NCBI RefSeq assembly: GCF_019703515.2
Contig: NC_059363.1
Location: forward strand, 818,501 to 882,500
From: Myxocyprinus asiaticus
Taxonomy: Eukaryota > Chordata > Actinopteri > Cypriniformes > Catostomidae
Length of the DNA stretch: 64,000 nucleotides
Reading direction: 5' to 3'
In this document: positions 1-10,181 of the stretch, piece after piece
Layout of the letters: each line of letters opens with the position of its first letter
Position numbering within the stretch: the stretch's first letter is position 1
Made by a program: the position numbers and the translations under genes
The notes under the pieces: generated by a model
The model's input: only the letters and a program-made list of their open reading frames with translations
Told to the model about the DNA's origin: nothing
Databases searched by the model: none

Positions 1-29
1 TATAATCTCAGAAGAGTTTGATGAAATAA

Positions 30-230
30 TATTGAGATCTCTGACTTTTGATTGCAGACTTTGGCATCTTGGCAAATCTGTGCACAGTTTGAGACACTGT
101 TGAGATCTCTTGTGAAACTCTAGACATGTGAGATTCCTCGGGTCTTTTTCTCAGGAGAAACATGTAAAATGCATACGAGACTTGAAAAAAGGCCTCATTT
201 GTGGTTTTTCTGTCTTTGGGGTGGCTCTGG
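30..230. repeat. Diverged repeat copy A (TGAGATCTCTGACTTT family)
   Basis: This stretch is visibly related to 985-1145. Both share TGAGATCTCTGACTTT, then GATT-CAGAC, then a GAGA-T-AAA-AG-CTCAT-GTG-TTT-C stretch. It looks like two decayed copies of one interspersed repeat. No coding potential is seen. A 94-bp MITE follows directly at its right end. Confidence 0.5.
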
Positions 231-231
231 A

Positions 232-325
232 CAGGGGCGGACTGGCCACCGGGACTTTTCCAGGCGGGTCGGCGGCGAAAAGGGGCCGAACGTCCGGACC
301 ACTTTTTAGCCCCAGTCCGCCCCTG
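232..325. mobile_element. 94-bp hAT-like MITE with 8-bp target duplication
   Basis: The ends are perfect 14-bp inverted repeats, CAGGGGCGGACTGG at 232-245 and CCAGTCCGCCCCTG at 312-325. They are flanked by GCTCTGGA (224-231) and GCTTTGGA (326-333), an 8-bp duplication with one mismatch. Eight-base duplications and CAG-starting ends are typical of the hAT superfamily. The interior is GC-rich and non-coding, so the copy depends on a transposase elsewhere. Confidence 0.82.
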
Positions 326-333
326 GCTTTGGA

Positions 334-984
334 TTTATAGGAGAACATTTTATACTGGGCTCTGGTTAGTACAGTAACCACATTCTTAGACATGATTGAG
401 TGATCAAACAAACTAGGAGGCGGATGTATCTGGCACAGAAATGTCCCGTTAGTGGAGAAGTATGTGGAGCTGTAGACCACAGTTCTTCTAACAGAAACAG
501 TGCCATCACAAACAGGCTTTTCAAATCAGCCGTCATCCACCCTTGCCAAAACTCGGACTATTATTTCCTGTGACCTCAGAATGATCCGCTCCGCCAACGT
601 CTTTTCCCTACAAATACTTCCTGCGAGGATATTTTCATATTTTCACACGACCCCTCACGGTTTTGTAGTAGGTTTCCACAAAGCAGGTCTGTTCAAGCCT
701 ACTGATCTGAGACCAGTACTGTTTCTCATCACAGGTTTACCACAATAAGATTTGAAGAGTACTTGAGGAGAAAGTACTTGCTTAGGATGCTCTGAGAACA
801 ATATCTCAGTTATGTTTCATTTAAATATCAACATTGTATCAGATGTTTCTCCTAATATTCCAAAGGAGAATTAAAAATATGCACAACTGAATGAATTGCT
901 GATATTCATTATAGAGTATAGAACTTAAAAGAAGGTGCATCGATAGCTCAGATCATTTGCTCTTAGAAATGTTTGCATTCATAC
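334..984. other. Gene-free stretch, nothing recognised
   Basis: AT-rich unique-looking sequence. Open frames here are short, lack splice context and match no family I know. Confidence 0.5.
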
Positions 985-1145
985 TGAGATCTCTGACTTT
1001 AGATTCCAGACATCTGGTCAAATCTGAGAAGCAGGACTTAAGAAAACACCTCAATTTGTTATTCATGTAATCTCTTTGCAGTCTCAGAAAAACAACTGAG
1101 ATATTAAAGAGAACTCATTCGTGATTTTCCTTTCTTACGGGTAGA
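985..1145. repeat. Diverged repeat copy B (TGAGATCTCTGACTTT family)
   Basis: This is the partner of 30-230, in the same orientation. It lacks the hAT-like MITE that follows copy A, so it serves as a rough empty-site comparison. Confidence 0.45.
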
Positions 1146-2684
1146 CTACCACCTCTGTGATTAAAACATCATTATGTTTAGGCAAGAAGCAGTAACATGG
1201 GAAATAAAGGGTAATTTACTGTATTGTCAACTTAACCACACTTTTGGACGTTGTTGTTTAACGTGAATAAATAAAGGTACATTTCTAGTTTCAACATTAT
1301 TTGTACCTCAGATCTTTGTTTTGTTGAACAAGAAAAACTAGCTTCATACCATGTGACCTTCATTTGGTTTTTGGCCATTGAAAATGGGTAAAATGTAACA
1401 ATTGAGAGCCCCATCGAGAGCCCCACCTCTCTGGAACTTAACTATATAGGGCCTTAAAATAGAAAATAGAAAAGTTTCTTCTGAACCCAAATCTAAAGGG
1501 ATATTAATATACTTCTGGAGTTATAGGCATTCCAACTTTGTAAAAACAACTCAAAGGTTTTTTTGCCATTTTTGGACACACACCATTGGCATATAAAGCA
1601 ACAAGAGGTGCTGAAGTCAACTGAGATTAGTAATAGATCTACATATCTCTGTGTAAAAAAACACAATCATGATATTGACACCTTCTTAAGTTTATTTTTC
1701 TGACATGAAGTTTTGCTTCAAAATCATAGGCGAAAAGTGTTATTTTGACCCCCCTATAAAAAAAATAAATAATGGATTACTTGGCCCATATCAACATGTT
1801 TATCTTTCTACAGAAAAGTATGAACAAAATAAATTCAGCCAGGGAAGTTTCTAAAATTTTGTTAATTTGGTATGGAATAACCCTATAGGCACAATTGTTG
1901 ATGCCTGTAATACAGTCTAGTCTCCATCTAATAAAAACAGTCTGCTCCAGTACTACTATCTAAAGTCCCCACGATAACTAGTTTAGTCAATGTCAGGGTG
2001 GGTGATTGTAAACATGTTATCTTATTACGCCCATCTGAGGACAGCTTTGTGGTTTCACTTCTAACAGTTCCTTTTGGGTCAAATGTGGCAAGACAAACTG
2101 ATATTTAATCTTCATGAAAGACAAATTTGTACCCAATGAAAGTCATGGAGACTGGAGACAGCTTGTCTTGGCATCCAACAGCCGAGTGACATCAGGGACT
2201 GACCTCCAGCTGATAACGTAACGAGAGAGGAAGTTTTTGAGGCTTCTGATAATCAAGACTAAACAGACGTTCAGACTGACAGCGATAACGACTGCTGGAT
2301 GTTGCAGGTCAATGTACTGTTGGTTGCTACTTGACTGCTGAATTCAAATATGATCTTTTACTATTCCCTTTCATCTCAGTGGTAGTTGTTCGGCTGGCAC
2401 ATGCTGCGCCGGAAGTACTGTATGAGATCTGCATGCTGCCATCTTTGCTGTTTGCTCATGGGCACTCTGGGCAAGAAACTTTTTGAGCATCACCAAATAT
2501 CTATGATCTCTGCTCAACTTTGTCGCAACATTACCTGTCACTTACTTAACATCAAAACGGCAACTTTCATCTGCGAATGAATAACTTGAGGTCGCATTGA
2601 CACTGATGATCTCTTTCAGCATGAACGGCCCATAACAAAGCCATGGATACATTTTAATGTAAATCTTTATAATTGAAATGAATC
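1146..2684. other. Gene-free stretch, nothing recognised
   Basis: Unique-looking AT-rich sequence. No domain, RNA gene or array is visible on either strand. Confidence 0.5.
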
Positions 2685-2914
2685 GGGGGGCCTGGGAAAC
2701 TCAGCAAGTAAAGACGCTGACTAGCACACGTGGAGTTCGCGAGTTCGAATCCAGTCAAGCTTCCTAAGCAACCAAATTGGCGTTGTTGCTAGGGTGGGTA
2801 AAGTCATGCTGGGTTAACCTCCTCGTGGTCACTATAATATGGTTCTCGCTCTCGGTGGATACCGCGGAGAATAGCATGAAGCCTCCACACACGCTACGTC
2901 TCCGTGGTAACGTC
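2685..2914 (+). mobile_element. HAmo-like tRNA-derived SINE, 3'-truncated (copy 1)
   Basis: The tRNA-like head has a pol III A-box region (ctcagcaagtaaagacgctg) and a B box GAGTTCGAATCC. It is followed by the family body (CTAAGCAACCAAATTGG, GTTGCTAGGG, AACCTCCTCGTGGTCACTAT, then GCCTCCACACACGC). Compared with 20855-21290, the copy stops after CTCCGTGGTAACG and lacks about 170 bp of 3' body. The next bases belong to a Tc1-like element. Confidence 0.85.
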
Positions 2915-2915
2915 A

Positions 2916-3210
2916 CATCTATGGCAAGTGCTACAGGAAGTGTGGGGTGAAATGTCACCTGAGTATCTGGACAAACTGACAGCTAGAATAACAAGGATCT
3001 GCAAAGCTGTCATTGCTGCACGTGGAGGATTTTATGATGAGAACTCTTTGAAGTAGTTTTTATTTTCAAATTGTAATAGTAATTTTTCATGTTATAAATG
3101 TCTTGACTATACTTTGTGATCAGTTGAATGACACTTTGGTGAATAAAAGTACCAATTTCTTTCCATAAGAGCAAAATCTGTACATTAGTCCAAACTTTTG
3201 GTCACCAGTG
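2916..3210 (+). mobile_element. Tc1-like transposon 3' end (transposase C-terminus plus inverted repeat)
   Basis: The sequence is the reverse complement of 15061-15360. It contains the transposase C-terminus on the plus strand (reads ...EVWGEMSPEYLDKL... to a stop near 3052). A terminal inverted repeat follows, ending CAAACTTTTGGTCACCAGTG at 3210 next to a TA. The upstream two thirds are missing, because a truncated SINE abuts the fragment at 2914/2916. Confidence 0.8.
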
Positions 3211-3212
3211 TA

Positions 3213-5095
3213 GCAGTCATTTGCACTTTAAAGATCACACTGGGCCATGTAGTGAACTGTTTAACCGTCAGAAGAAAGTAAAGCTTGCTGGCAAACCACA
3301 CGTCAAAATAAAAGCACAATTAAAAATCAAAGCTAGACCCCTGAAATTGAAGAAATTTAAATGCAAAATATATTACAACTGTATAGTAAAATGTAATATT
3401 CATTGTCATAATATTAATAATAATAAGTAACAATGATAATAATGATAATTAATCATTACATCACAAACAAGAGTACTATTGTACTGAATACAATTTTGTT
3501 AAAATGCACTGGTGTGTTGCAAAGTAATTGTTCTATGTTTTACTTTTTAAAAGTTTTAGGAATTTGATTAGAAACCATTTGGATGATTAAACTTTCTAGA
3601 ACTTTCTAGTTCTAGAAAATTAATTTAAAAAAAGGAAAGAAAATTATAATTTGGGAAAAAATAAAAACAAATTTTAGTAGGGTCATCCTTAAAAACACAA
3701 TGCATACTTAACTGAGAAACACTTGAAGAAAACATGAATTTCTTTTAATGTATTATTTACATTGAAATTTAACTTTAATTAGGCTAAAGGAGTGTGTTCA
3801 AAAGCGCATTACCATATTAGCGTATCTTTGCTGTGGTATCGAAATTGGCATCGAGAATCATGAAATTTCATTGGTATCGACTATGAAACTACTGAAATAG
3901 TGTGAAATAACCATATCAGATAATGACGATTTGTTCAATTATTTCTTTCTTTGTCACTTTAATTTTTTGCTGGTAGTCTGGGAAAAACTAAACCAGTTTT
4001 ATCATTATTTCTTACCAGTAAATCCATAAAAGCAGTCACTTTGTTTTAAAAATCTACAAGAACAGTGCAAATGGATGTAAAGCAATATTTAACAAGCTCT
4101 TTTCATTTTTTACGTCTTATAGTTGCCTTCAACATGTCAGAATATAAATAGCCTCATTAATTTCTTTGCTAATGGGGGGAAGATCATTAATGGTTGCAAT
4201 CATGAATAATGTATTACCACGCTAAAGAGATGCTTGCAAAATTAATGAACCAAAGACCTTCATCATCCTTCCAAACTTTCAGAGTATAAACAGTGACCCC
4301 ACTCAAACCTGAACAGCCCTCAAGAATAACGAGAGAAATTTCCCCCCCAAAATTGTTTACTAATCTAATACAATGATGGGACAGCTGAGCCAAAATGACC
4401 ATTTTGTCATTATTTACTCACCTGTTATTTACTCACTCCTTTAAGACTTTCTGGCGTACTTCAAGTAAAACAAAATCCCAGATCTGTGAGTTTAGAAATG
4501 CATTTCTAGCTCTGGTGTGTGATTCAGGTGTTGATTTCTGGAATAAGCCCTCGGTTCACCCGCAGGCAAACTCAATCAAGGAATCCATTAACTCAAGACT
4601 CGTTCAAAGCTGATAATTGATGAAGGGGTTAGGGGAGGGTCGGGATTAACCCCCAGAACTGCACTTGTAAATACAACTCAATCAAGGACTTGATCCCTTG
4701 GGACGAATCAGCGCTGTAGAACCACAAACCCCACAGGATGAAGATGAGGGGTAATTCAGCTCCAGAACGTTCCCACAGACTGACTTCTGTTTTACCTCAC
4801 CTCAGTGTGCGTCAGTCAGGAGTAATTCACATTTTTAGACCAGGAGGAAGACCAGCTCAAGACTGGCATCGTGACTGTATCCATACTACCCTTCTGAAGG
4901 AATCCTGGCGCACCATATAATCTCGTAGAGCAAGTAGAAATAATCAGCAAAACATCAGCAGCACTTGTGCAGTTACATCAGCATCATTATTAAAATAATG
5001 AGTTGTGAACAGAAAGAAAAAAAGTGATGTATTCAAATGTGTGTTTGATTTGATATACATAAAGCATGTTGACCTTGAGCAAATCTTATGTGCAA
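3213..5095. other. Gene-free stretch
   Basis: AT-rich sequence. Around 3830-3900 there is a short GGTATCGA-type motif cluster that looks like decayed repeat. Short open frames at 4214-4402 (-) and 4395-4920 (+) show no family resemblance or splice context. Confidence 0.45.
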
Positions 5096-5395
5096 TATGT
5101 TATCAAATAATGCCCTTTTAATGCGACTGCAAACAATATACGAGGAAATAAAAATAATATCAATGCGTAATGTGGACAGACTTTGCAGACTTTATACCAT
5201 GGTAATCACATGTTTTTTTTACCATTTATAGTAGCAAAATCATCCTTTTTTTGGACATGGTACCATAGTAATATCATGGTTGTTTATGTGGTATAACAAT
5301 ACCATGGTGTTTTAGACATTTACCATGGTACTATGTCCAAAAAACATGAAATCAATCATCACGTTTTTTTTTTATTTTATTTTTTTTTTATTTTT
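5096..5395. repeat. CCATGG-rich palindromic repeat, unit 1 left part
   Basis: Contains many copies of ACCATGGTAAT and its complement, which can fold on themselves. The stretch around 5165-5345 (ATGTGGACAGACTTTGCAG, then TACCATGG, then GGACATGGTACCATAG) is repeated in the same orientation at about 8428-8700. This indicates a tandem duplication of a unit of roughly 0.6 kb. A LINE interrupts this unit from 5396. Confidence 0.65.
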
Positions 5396-8080
5396 TACAT
5401 CAAATCACTTTTTTTGTCACACAACCACATACACAAATGCAACAGTGGGTGAAATTCTTGGGTGCAGTTCCGAGCAACATAGTAGTCGTGACAGTGATGA
5501 GACATATACCAATTTACAATAAACAGATTTACACATCACAATTTACATATCTAATATACACATAATTACAACACAACACAATATACAAATAATAATATAC
5601 AGTATACAATACACACAATATAGAATACACATTATACAGTATATATAGTATATATAAAATGTACAGTAGGTTGTATTGTACTGTATTGACATTCAGGCTG
5701 TCGGTTGATAGTCAGTTGCAAGTGTGTTGTTAAGAGAGATATAATTATGACAGTCCAGTGTGAGATAATAAGATTAATAAAGTGCAGTGCTGATGTATAT
5801 TGATCGTGAGAGATCAAGAGATCAGAAGTCTGATTGTTTGGGGGAAGAAGCTGTCATGAAGTCAGCTGGTGCAGGTCCTGATGCTGGTATATATGTCCTG
5901 GAGGGAGGGAAGCTCACCTCCAATGATGTGTCTGGCAGTTCGCACCACGCTTTGCGGTTGTGGGCGGTGCTATTGCCGTACCAGGCAGTGATGCAGCCAG
6001 TCAGGATGCTCTCTACAGTGCAGGTGTAGAACTGTGCGAGGATGTGGCGGTTCATTCCAAACTTCCTCAGCCATCTCAGGAAGAAGAGGCGCTGATGAGC
6101 CTTCTTCACGACGGCCTCAGTGTGGACGGACCACGTGAGTTCCTCAGTGATGTGGACACCCAGGAACTTGAAGCTGCTGACTCTCTCCACCGGTGCTCCA
6201 TTAATGGTGATGGGACTGTGTTCTCTGTCTTTTCTTCTGAAGTCCACCACAAGCTCCTTTGTCTTACTGACGTTGAGGGAGAGGTTGTGTGTGTGTCAGA
6301 GTGTGCACCTCCTCTCTGTAGGCTGTTTCATCATTGTCAGTGATCAGACCTACCACCATCGTATCATCAGCAAACTTGATGGCATTGGAGCTGTGTGTTG
6401 CCACACAGTCATGTGTGTACAGGGAATACAAGAGTGGGCTGAGAACACAGCCCTGCGGGGCTCCAGTGTTGAGGGTCAGTGATGTTGCTGCCTATTCTAA
6501 CCACCTGGCATCTGCTTGACAGGAAGTCCAGGATCCAGCTGCACAGCAAGCTGTTTAAGCCCAGAGCCCGGAGTTTCTCATCAAGCTTGGAGGGCACTAT
6601 GGTGTTGAATGCTGAGCTGTAGTCTACAAACAACATTCTCACATAAGTGTTCTTTTTTTCCAGGTGGGAGAGAGCAGTGTGTATTGTAGATGCAATGGCA
6701 TCATCAGTGGAGCGGTTGTTGCAGTAAGCTAACTGCAATGGGTCCAGTGATGGAGGCAGCACAGAGCAGATGTAATCTCTGATTAGTCTCTCAAAGCATT
6801 TGCTGATGATGGGGGTCAGAGCAACAGGATGCCAGTCTTTTAAGCAAGTGATTTTGGATTGCTTTGGTACAGGCACAATGGTGGACGTTTTGAAGCATGT
6901 GGTGACTACATACAAGGAGAGGGAAAGGTTGAAAATGTCTTTAAAAACACCAGCCAGTTGGTTCGCGCACGCTCTGGTGACGCAGCCCGGAATGCCGTCT
7001 GGACCCGCGGCTTTACGGATATTCACCCATCCGAAGGATCGGGTTACATCCGCTACAGAGACGCAGAGTGAACTAACCTCTGTAGCTTCGGCCGAGAGAG
7101 CTCTCCCCGCGAGGGCGGTGTTATTTCCCTTGAAATTAGCATAAAAAGTATTTAGCTCATCCGGGAGAGAGGCAGCGGTGTTCACGGCGGAGTTTTTTTT
7201 CCCTTTAAAGTCTGTGATGATATTAATTCCCTGCCACATGCTTCTAGAGTTGGTGGTGTTAAATTGTCCTTCAATCTTGTCCCTGTACTGGCATTTGGCT
7301 GCTCTGATAGTTTTGCGGAGGGCATAACTGGCTTGTTTATGCTCCTCCGCGTTCCCGGAATTAAAAGCGGAGGTCCGCGCATCAAGTGCAGTGTGAACAT
7401 CGCTATTTATCCATGGCTTCTGGTTGGGGTAGATCCATATTGACAACATCCTCTACACACTTTCTGATGAAACACGTTACGCTATCAGCGTAACTCTCGA
7501 TGTCGTCATCAGAGGCAGACCGGAACATCTCCCAGTCCGCGTGATCAAAACAGTCTTGTAGCGTGGAATCTGACTGGTCCGACCAGCACTGGATCGTTCT
7601 GAGGGCGGGTGCTTCCTGTTTCAGTTTCTGCCTGTAAGCGGGCAGAAGCAGAATGGAAGAGTGGTTCGATTTGCAGTCCCTCGTCTCTCGTTGGAAAGAG
7701 ATCCGCGCTCTCAGCTCACAGAGCTTGTTGTCCAGAGACTGAACATTTGCCAGTAGAATAGTGGGTAGCGGGGGTCGATTTGCACAACGTTTTACTCTGA
7801 TGAGAACTCCGGGTCTATTTCCCCTTTTCCTTCTGCGTTTCCGCGGCCGGGCTGCCCAGACAAAGGGCTCCGCTTGCATGTTTGTTAACAGCGGGTCGGC
7901 ATTGAGGTATTTAAAGTCCGGTTTTCGGTGTGCTATTGCAGAACCAATGTCCAAAAGTGTTTGTCTGTCATAGACAATAAGGCAGACAACATCCAAGACA
8001 AAAAAAACAAAAAACTGCAGTGTTGTGTCTGAGCTCGCAAAGCAGCAGCCATACTCGGCGCCATCTTGAGTCAACATATA
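5396..8080 (-). mobile_element. L2-type LINE, minus strand, defective
   Basis: The 5' end is near 8080 and the 3' end near 5396. The 3' terminus reads GTGACAAAAAAAGTGATTTG, matching fish L2/CR1-group elements that end in short ATTTG-type repeats. It encodes one endonuclease-RT polyprotein broken into three frames. The insertion splits a CCATGG-rich repeat, whose sequence resumes at 8081. Clade assignment is by recognition of the RT sequence; membership in the L2/CR1 group is likely but not searched. Confidence 0.88.
5822..8077 (-). pseudogene. LINE endonuclease/reverse transcriptase ORF2, broken
   Basis: Read from 8077 downward. A basic N-terminal region (KRRRKRGNRPGVLIRVKR) leads into the start of an APE-type endonuclease (TILLANVQSLDNKL). 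The frame then jumps at about 7672 from RETRDC straight to HSSILLLPAYRQKL, so the endonuclease core is deleted. A frameshift near 7440 enters the RT frame (6409-7449) with AAGPDGIPG, then YNNRSTDDA, then FVDYSSAFNTIVP. A further frameshift near 6480 precedes APQGCVLSP and the catalytic FADD at 6363-6374. The thumb and C-terminus (5822-6250) read VSSFKFLGVHIT. Lacking an endonuclease core, it cannot act alone. Confidence 0.88.
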
Positions 8081-8345
8081 CTATGTATTGTTACATAAAT
8101 CATAGTTTTTGGATAGGTGCCATGGTAATACCATGGTATTCTCTGAAATACATTGGAGTACCATGTAAATGGTAGATGAATACAGTAATCATTCAGTACC
8201 ATATATCAAAGTTCCATGGTATAGAGGCCGAACGACAGTGCATTTTGCTGATACCGATACTTAAGGTGGTGCAACAGGCCGATAACCGATTAATTTCAAT
8301 ATTTCAAGTACACATAGAATACACTTAAGTGTACTTCTTATTCAC
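8081..8345. repeat. CCATGG-rich repeat, unit 1 right part
   Basis: The palindromic repeat continues on the far side of the LINE: ggtgccatggtaataccatg, then GGAGTACCATGTAAAT. It corresponds to about 8755-8850 in the second unit. A degraded CCGATAACCGATTAA motif follows at 8280-8296. Confidence 0.55.
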
Positions 8346-8940
8346 GAGCGTTATACGTTATCAAATATTGTCAGTTAGGGTTGCTATTGTAAACAACATA
8401 TAGGAAAATCTAAATAATATTGATGCAAAATGTGGACAGACTTTGCAGTAAAATCAATTCATGTGACTAGAAATGCAGAAGTCAGAAAATAACAAAAAGA
8501 TGGAATTACCATGTTTTTTGACATGGCATCATGGTAATTCCATGGTTTTCATGTACTATGGCAATACCATGGTGTTTTGGACACATACCATGGTATTATC
8601 ATGTTTATTTATTTATTTATTTTTGCTTTTTTTGGACATGGTACCATGGCAATCGCATGTTTGTTTGTTTGTTTTTTTTACCATCTATTGTAGCAAAATC
8701 ATAGACTTTTGGACAGATATCAAGGTAATACCAAGGCTTTTTGGACACCAACTATAGTAATATCATGGTATTCTTTGAAAAACCTCTGGAGTACCATGTA
8801 AATCTGTTGCCAACATTGTACCAAGTACTTTTTGTAACCATCTCCAGTATAATCATTATCTGAAATCTAAATCAATATCAGCCCAAATACAACTGATACC
8901 AATAACCTTGTCAATCATAAATTTGTTCCATCAGTTATAA
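8346..8940. repeat. CCATGG-rich repeat, unit 2 (uninterrupted)
   Basis: This copy repeats the order seen in 5096-5395 plus 8081-8240: ATGTGGACAGACTTTGCAG at 8428, then CATGGTAATTCCATGG, ACCATGGTATTATCATG, a (TTTA)n run near 8615-8632, GGACATGGTACCATGG and GGAGTACCATGTAAAT. Because it carries no LINE, it shows how unit 1 looked before the insertion. Confidence 0.6.
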
Positions 8941-9124
8941 ATCTGTTATGAGTTCATACACAACCAGCCTAACAGGAGATGCCAACAGCTTGAGAAACAC
9001 ACGGCAAATTCATTTCAGACTGTTTTCATTAAATTCACCCTGTCAGAGGCAAAACCTCTTCATTATAACTCCTCAAGCATTCAAAACCCGTTATAAACCT
9101 GTATCACAATATAAGAAACACACG

Positions 9125-9135
9125 TCACTCACCTT
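9125..9135 (-). other. Splice donor of the IGFBP-domain exon
   Basis: Read on the minus strand this is AAAG|GTGAGTGA, which fits the vertebrate U1 consensus (MAG|GTRAGT) closely. It falls directly after the last cysteine of the domain and leaves phase 1. An open frame ends a few codons into the intron. Confidence 0.8.
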
Positions 9136-9445
9136 TACAGACACCTGTCTCAGGTATGAGCGCCGGTCCAGTCCGGTTCAGAGCTGCGCAGGTGAGTCCA
9201 TACCCGCAGTAGCCCAGAGTCCAGTCCGGACCAGCACACAGCTCGAGCTCGAGCCGAGAGCACTGCTCACAACAGCCGCACGGGTCACGGGCCAGAACCC
9301 GAGCCGAATCACACCCGAGCGGGCTGAGCCGCGGGCACGAGCGGAGCGCGCACGGGGAGCATTCATGACAATCAATCACGTGCACGCAGAAAGCCAAATA
9401 CATCAAAGCCAAACACAAACTGTTTTTAAAAACACACATAAACAT
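9133..9445 (-). CDS. First coding exon of a secreted IGFBP-domain protein
   Basis: The exon encodes about 104 residues and then splits a codon. Residues 1-26 form a hydrophobic signal peptide. The rest is one insulin-like growth factor binding domain: C-x2-C-x4-C-x7-C, then DPCGCCEQC, then C-x7-C-x9-C-x5-C and ETGVCK. This Cys spacing matches the IB domains of CRIM1 and IGFBP7 and resembles IGFBP1-6. The extra GCGCC glycine of classical IGFBPs is replaced by PCGCC, and no Kazal motif follows in the exon, so I give no symbol. The frame is closed upstream by TAA four codons before the ATG. The exon ends AAAG|GTGAGT, a near-consensus donor with GT at 9132-9131. Codon and base use is GC-rich, unlike its AT-rich surroundings. 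Later exons are not visible in 1-9132, so intron 1 is probably long. Confidence 0.85.
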
Positions 9446-9689
9446 TATGATGCGTTAACTGAGGTGATAAATGATCAATAACAACACGAAAGAGACTCCC
9501 GCGTGGAAGTTCCTGCACAGAACTTCAGACGCTCAAACTCCTGAAATGTCCAAATAATCCAAAATGTCTTGCAGGTAGATTAAATAAACGGTAGTCAAAC
9601 TTCTTGCAGTCTAGACTTTCAGCATTACGATCTCAGCAGGAACTCAGTAAGTTCAAATGAAGCTGTTACAGTGTAGCGCTGATGATGAT

Positions 9690-9840
9690 TATTCTTTCCT
9701 TGACACAATGTACCACTGAATCACTGCGACTTAAACTGAGAGTTCTACACGCGCTACATGCAGAGAGACATCAGAGCCACGCCTCCTCCTCTCGAGTGAC
9801 GTGCAGCTCAACCAATCAGAAGCAGCGAAAAGACAGCGCA
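9690..9840 (-). promoter_or_regulatory. Candidate promoter / 5' flank of the IGFBP-domain gene
   Basis: This 150-bp block upstream of the exon is GC-richer than its surroundings. It carries a CCAAT box (9812-9816, with flanks ACCAATCAG typical of NF-Y), a CRE-like TGACGT (9797-9802) and a GC/KLF-type CCACGCCTCCTCC (9778-9790). No clear TATA box is seen, and the start site is not determined. The 5' UTR would span roughly 9446-9690. Confidence 0.5.
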
Positions 9841-9845
9841 CTCAT

Positions 9846-10181
9846 GCCAGCAGCTGAATGAAGCAGTGAGGTTTTATCAACAGATTATTGCCTTTCATTT
9901 TTATTTCTATTGTCTTTTCCTTTCTGCTTTTTTTTTTTTTTTTCACGTTATTATTATTATTAGTAGTAGTTGTAGTATCATTATTATTTTTGCATGGACC
10001 TGCTGACCATCTGCTCTTTTGTCCATATATTTTTATAAGCACCTTTCCATATCATTCAACATCTTGCTAAACATATTTTTTTTTCTAAATAATTTATTTT
10101 CACACTATACAGCCTTTATTTTTAATACCTCATATTTCTGTATTGTATTGTATTTATTTCCTATTTTTTATTTTTGCTTTC
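9846..10181. other. AT-rich low-complexity stretch between promoter and LINE
   Basis: Contains a poly-T run and an ATT/AGT trinucleotide run (9926-9990). No gene is seen. It ends where the LINE tail begins. Confidence 0.6.

Noticed and set aside
4395..4920. Plus-strand frames suggesting a small gene
   Set aside because: They are in different frames, with no domain and no promoter or splice support.
6120..7144. Several plus-strand frames inside the first LINE
   Set aside because: Shadows of the minus-strand endonuclease/RT.
9178..9481. Plus-strand 177-residue frame and a second minus frame over the IGFBP exon
   Set aside because: GC-rich shadow frames of the real exon, without domains.
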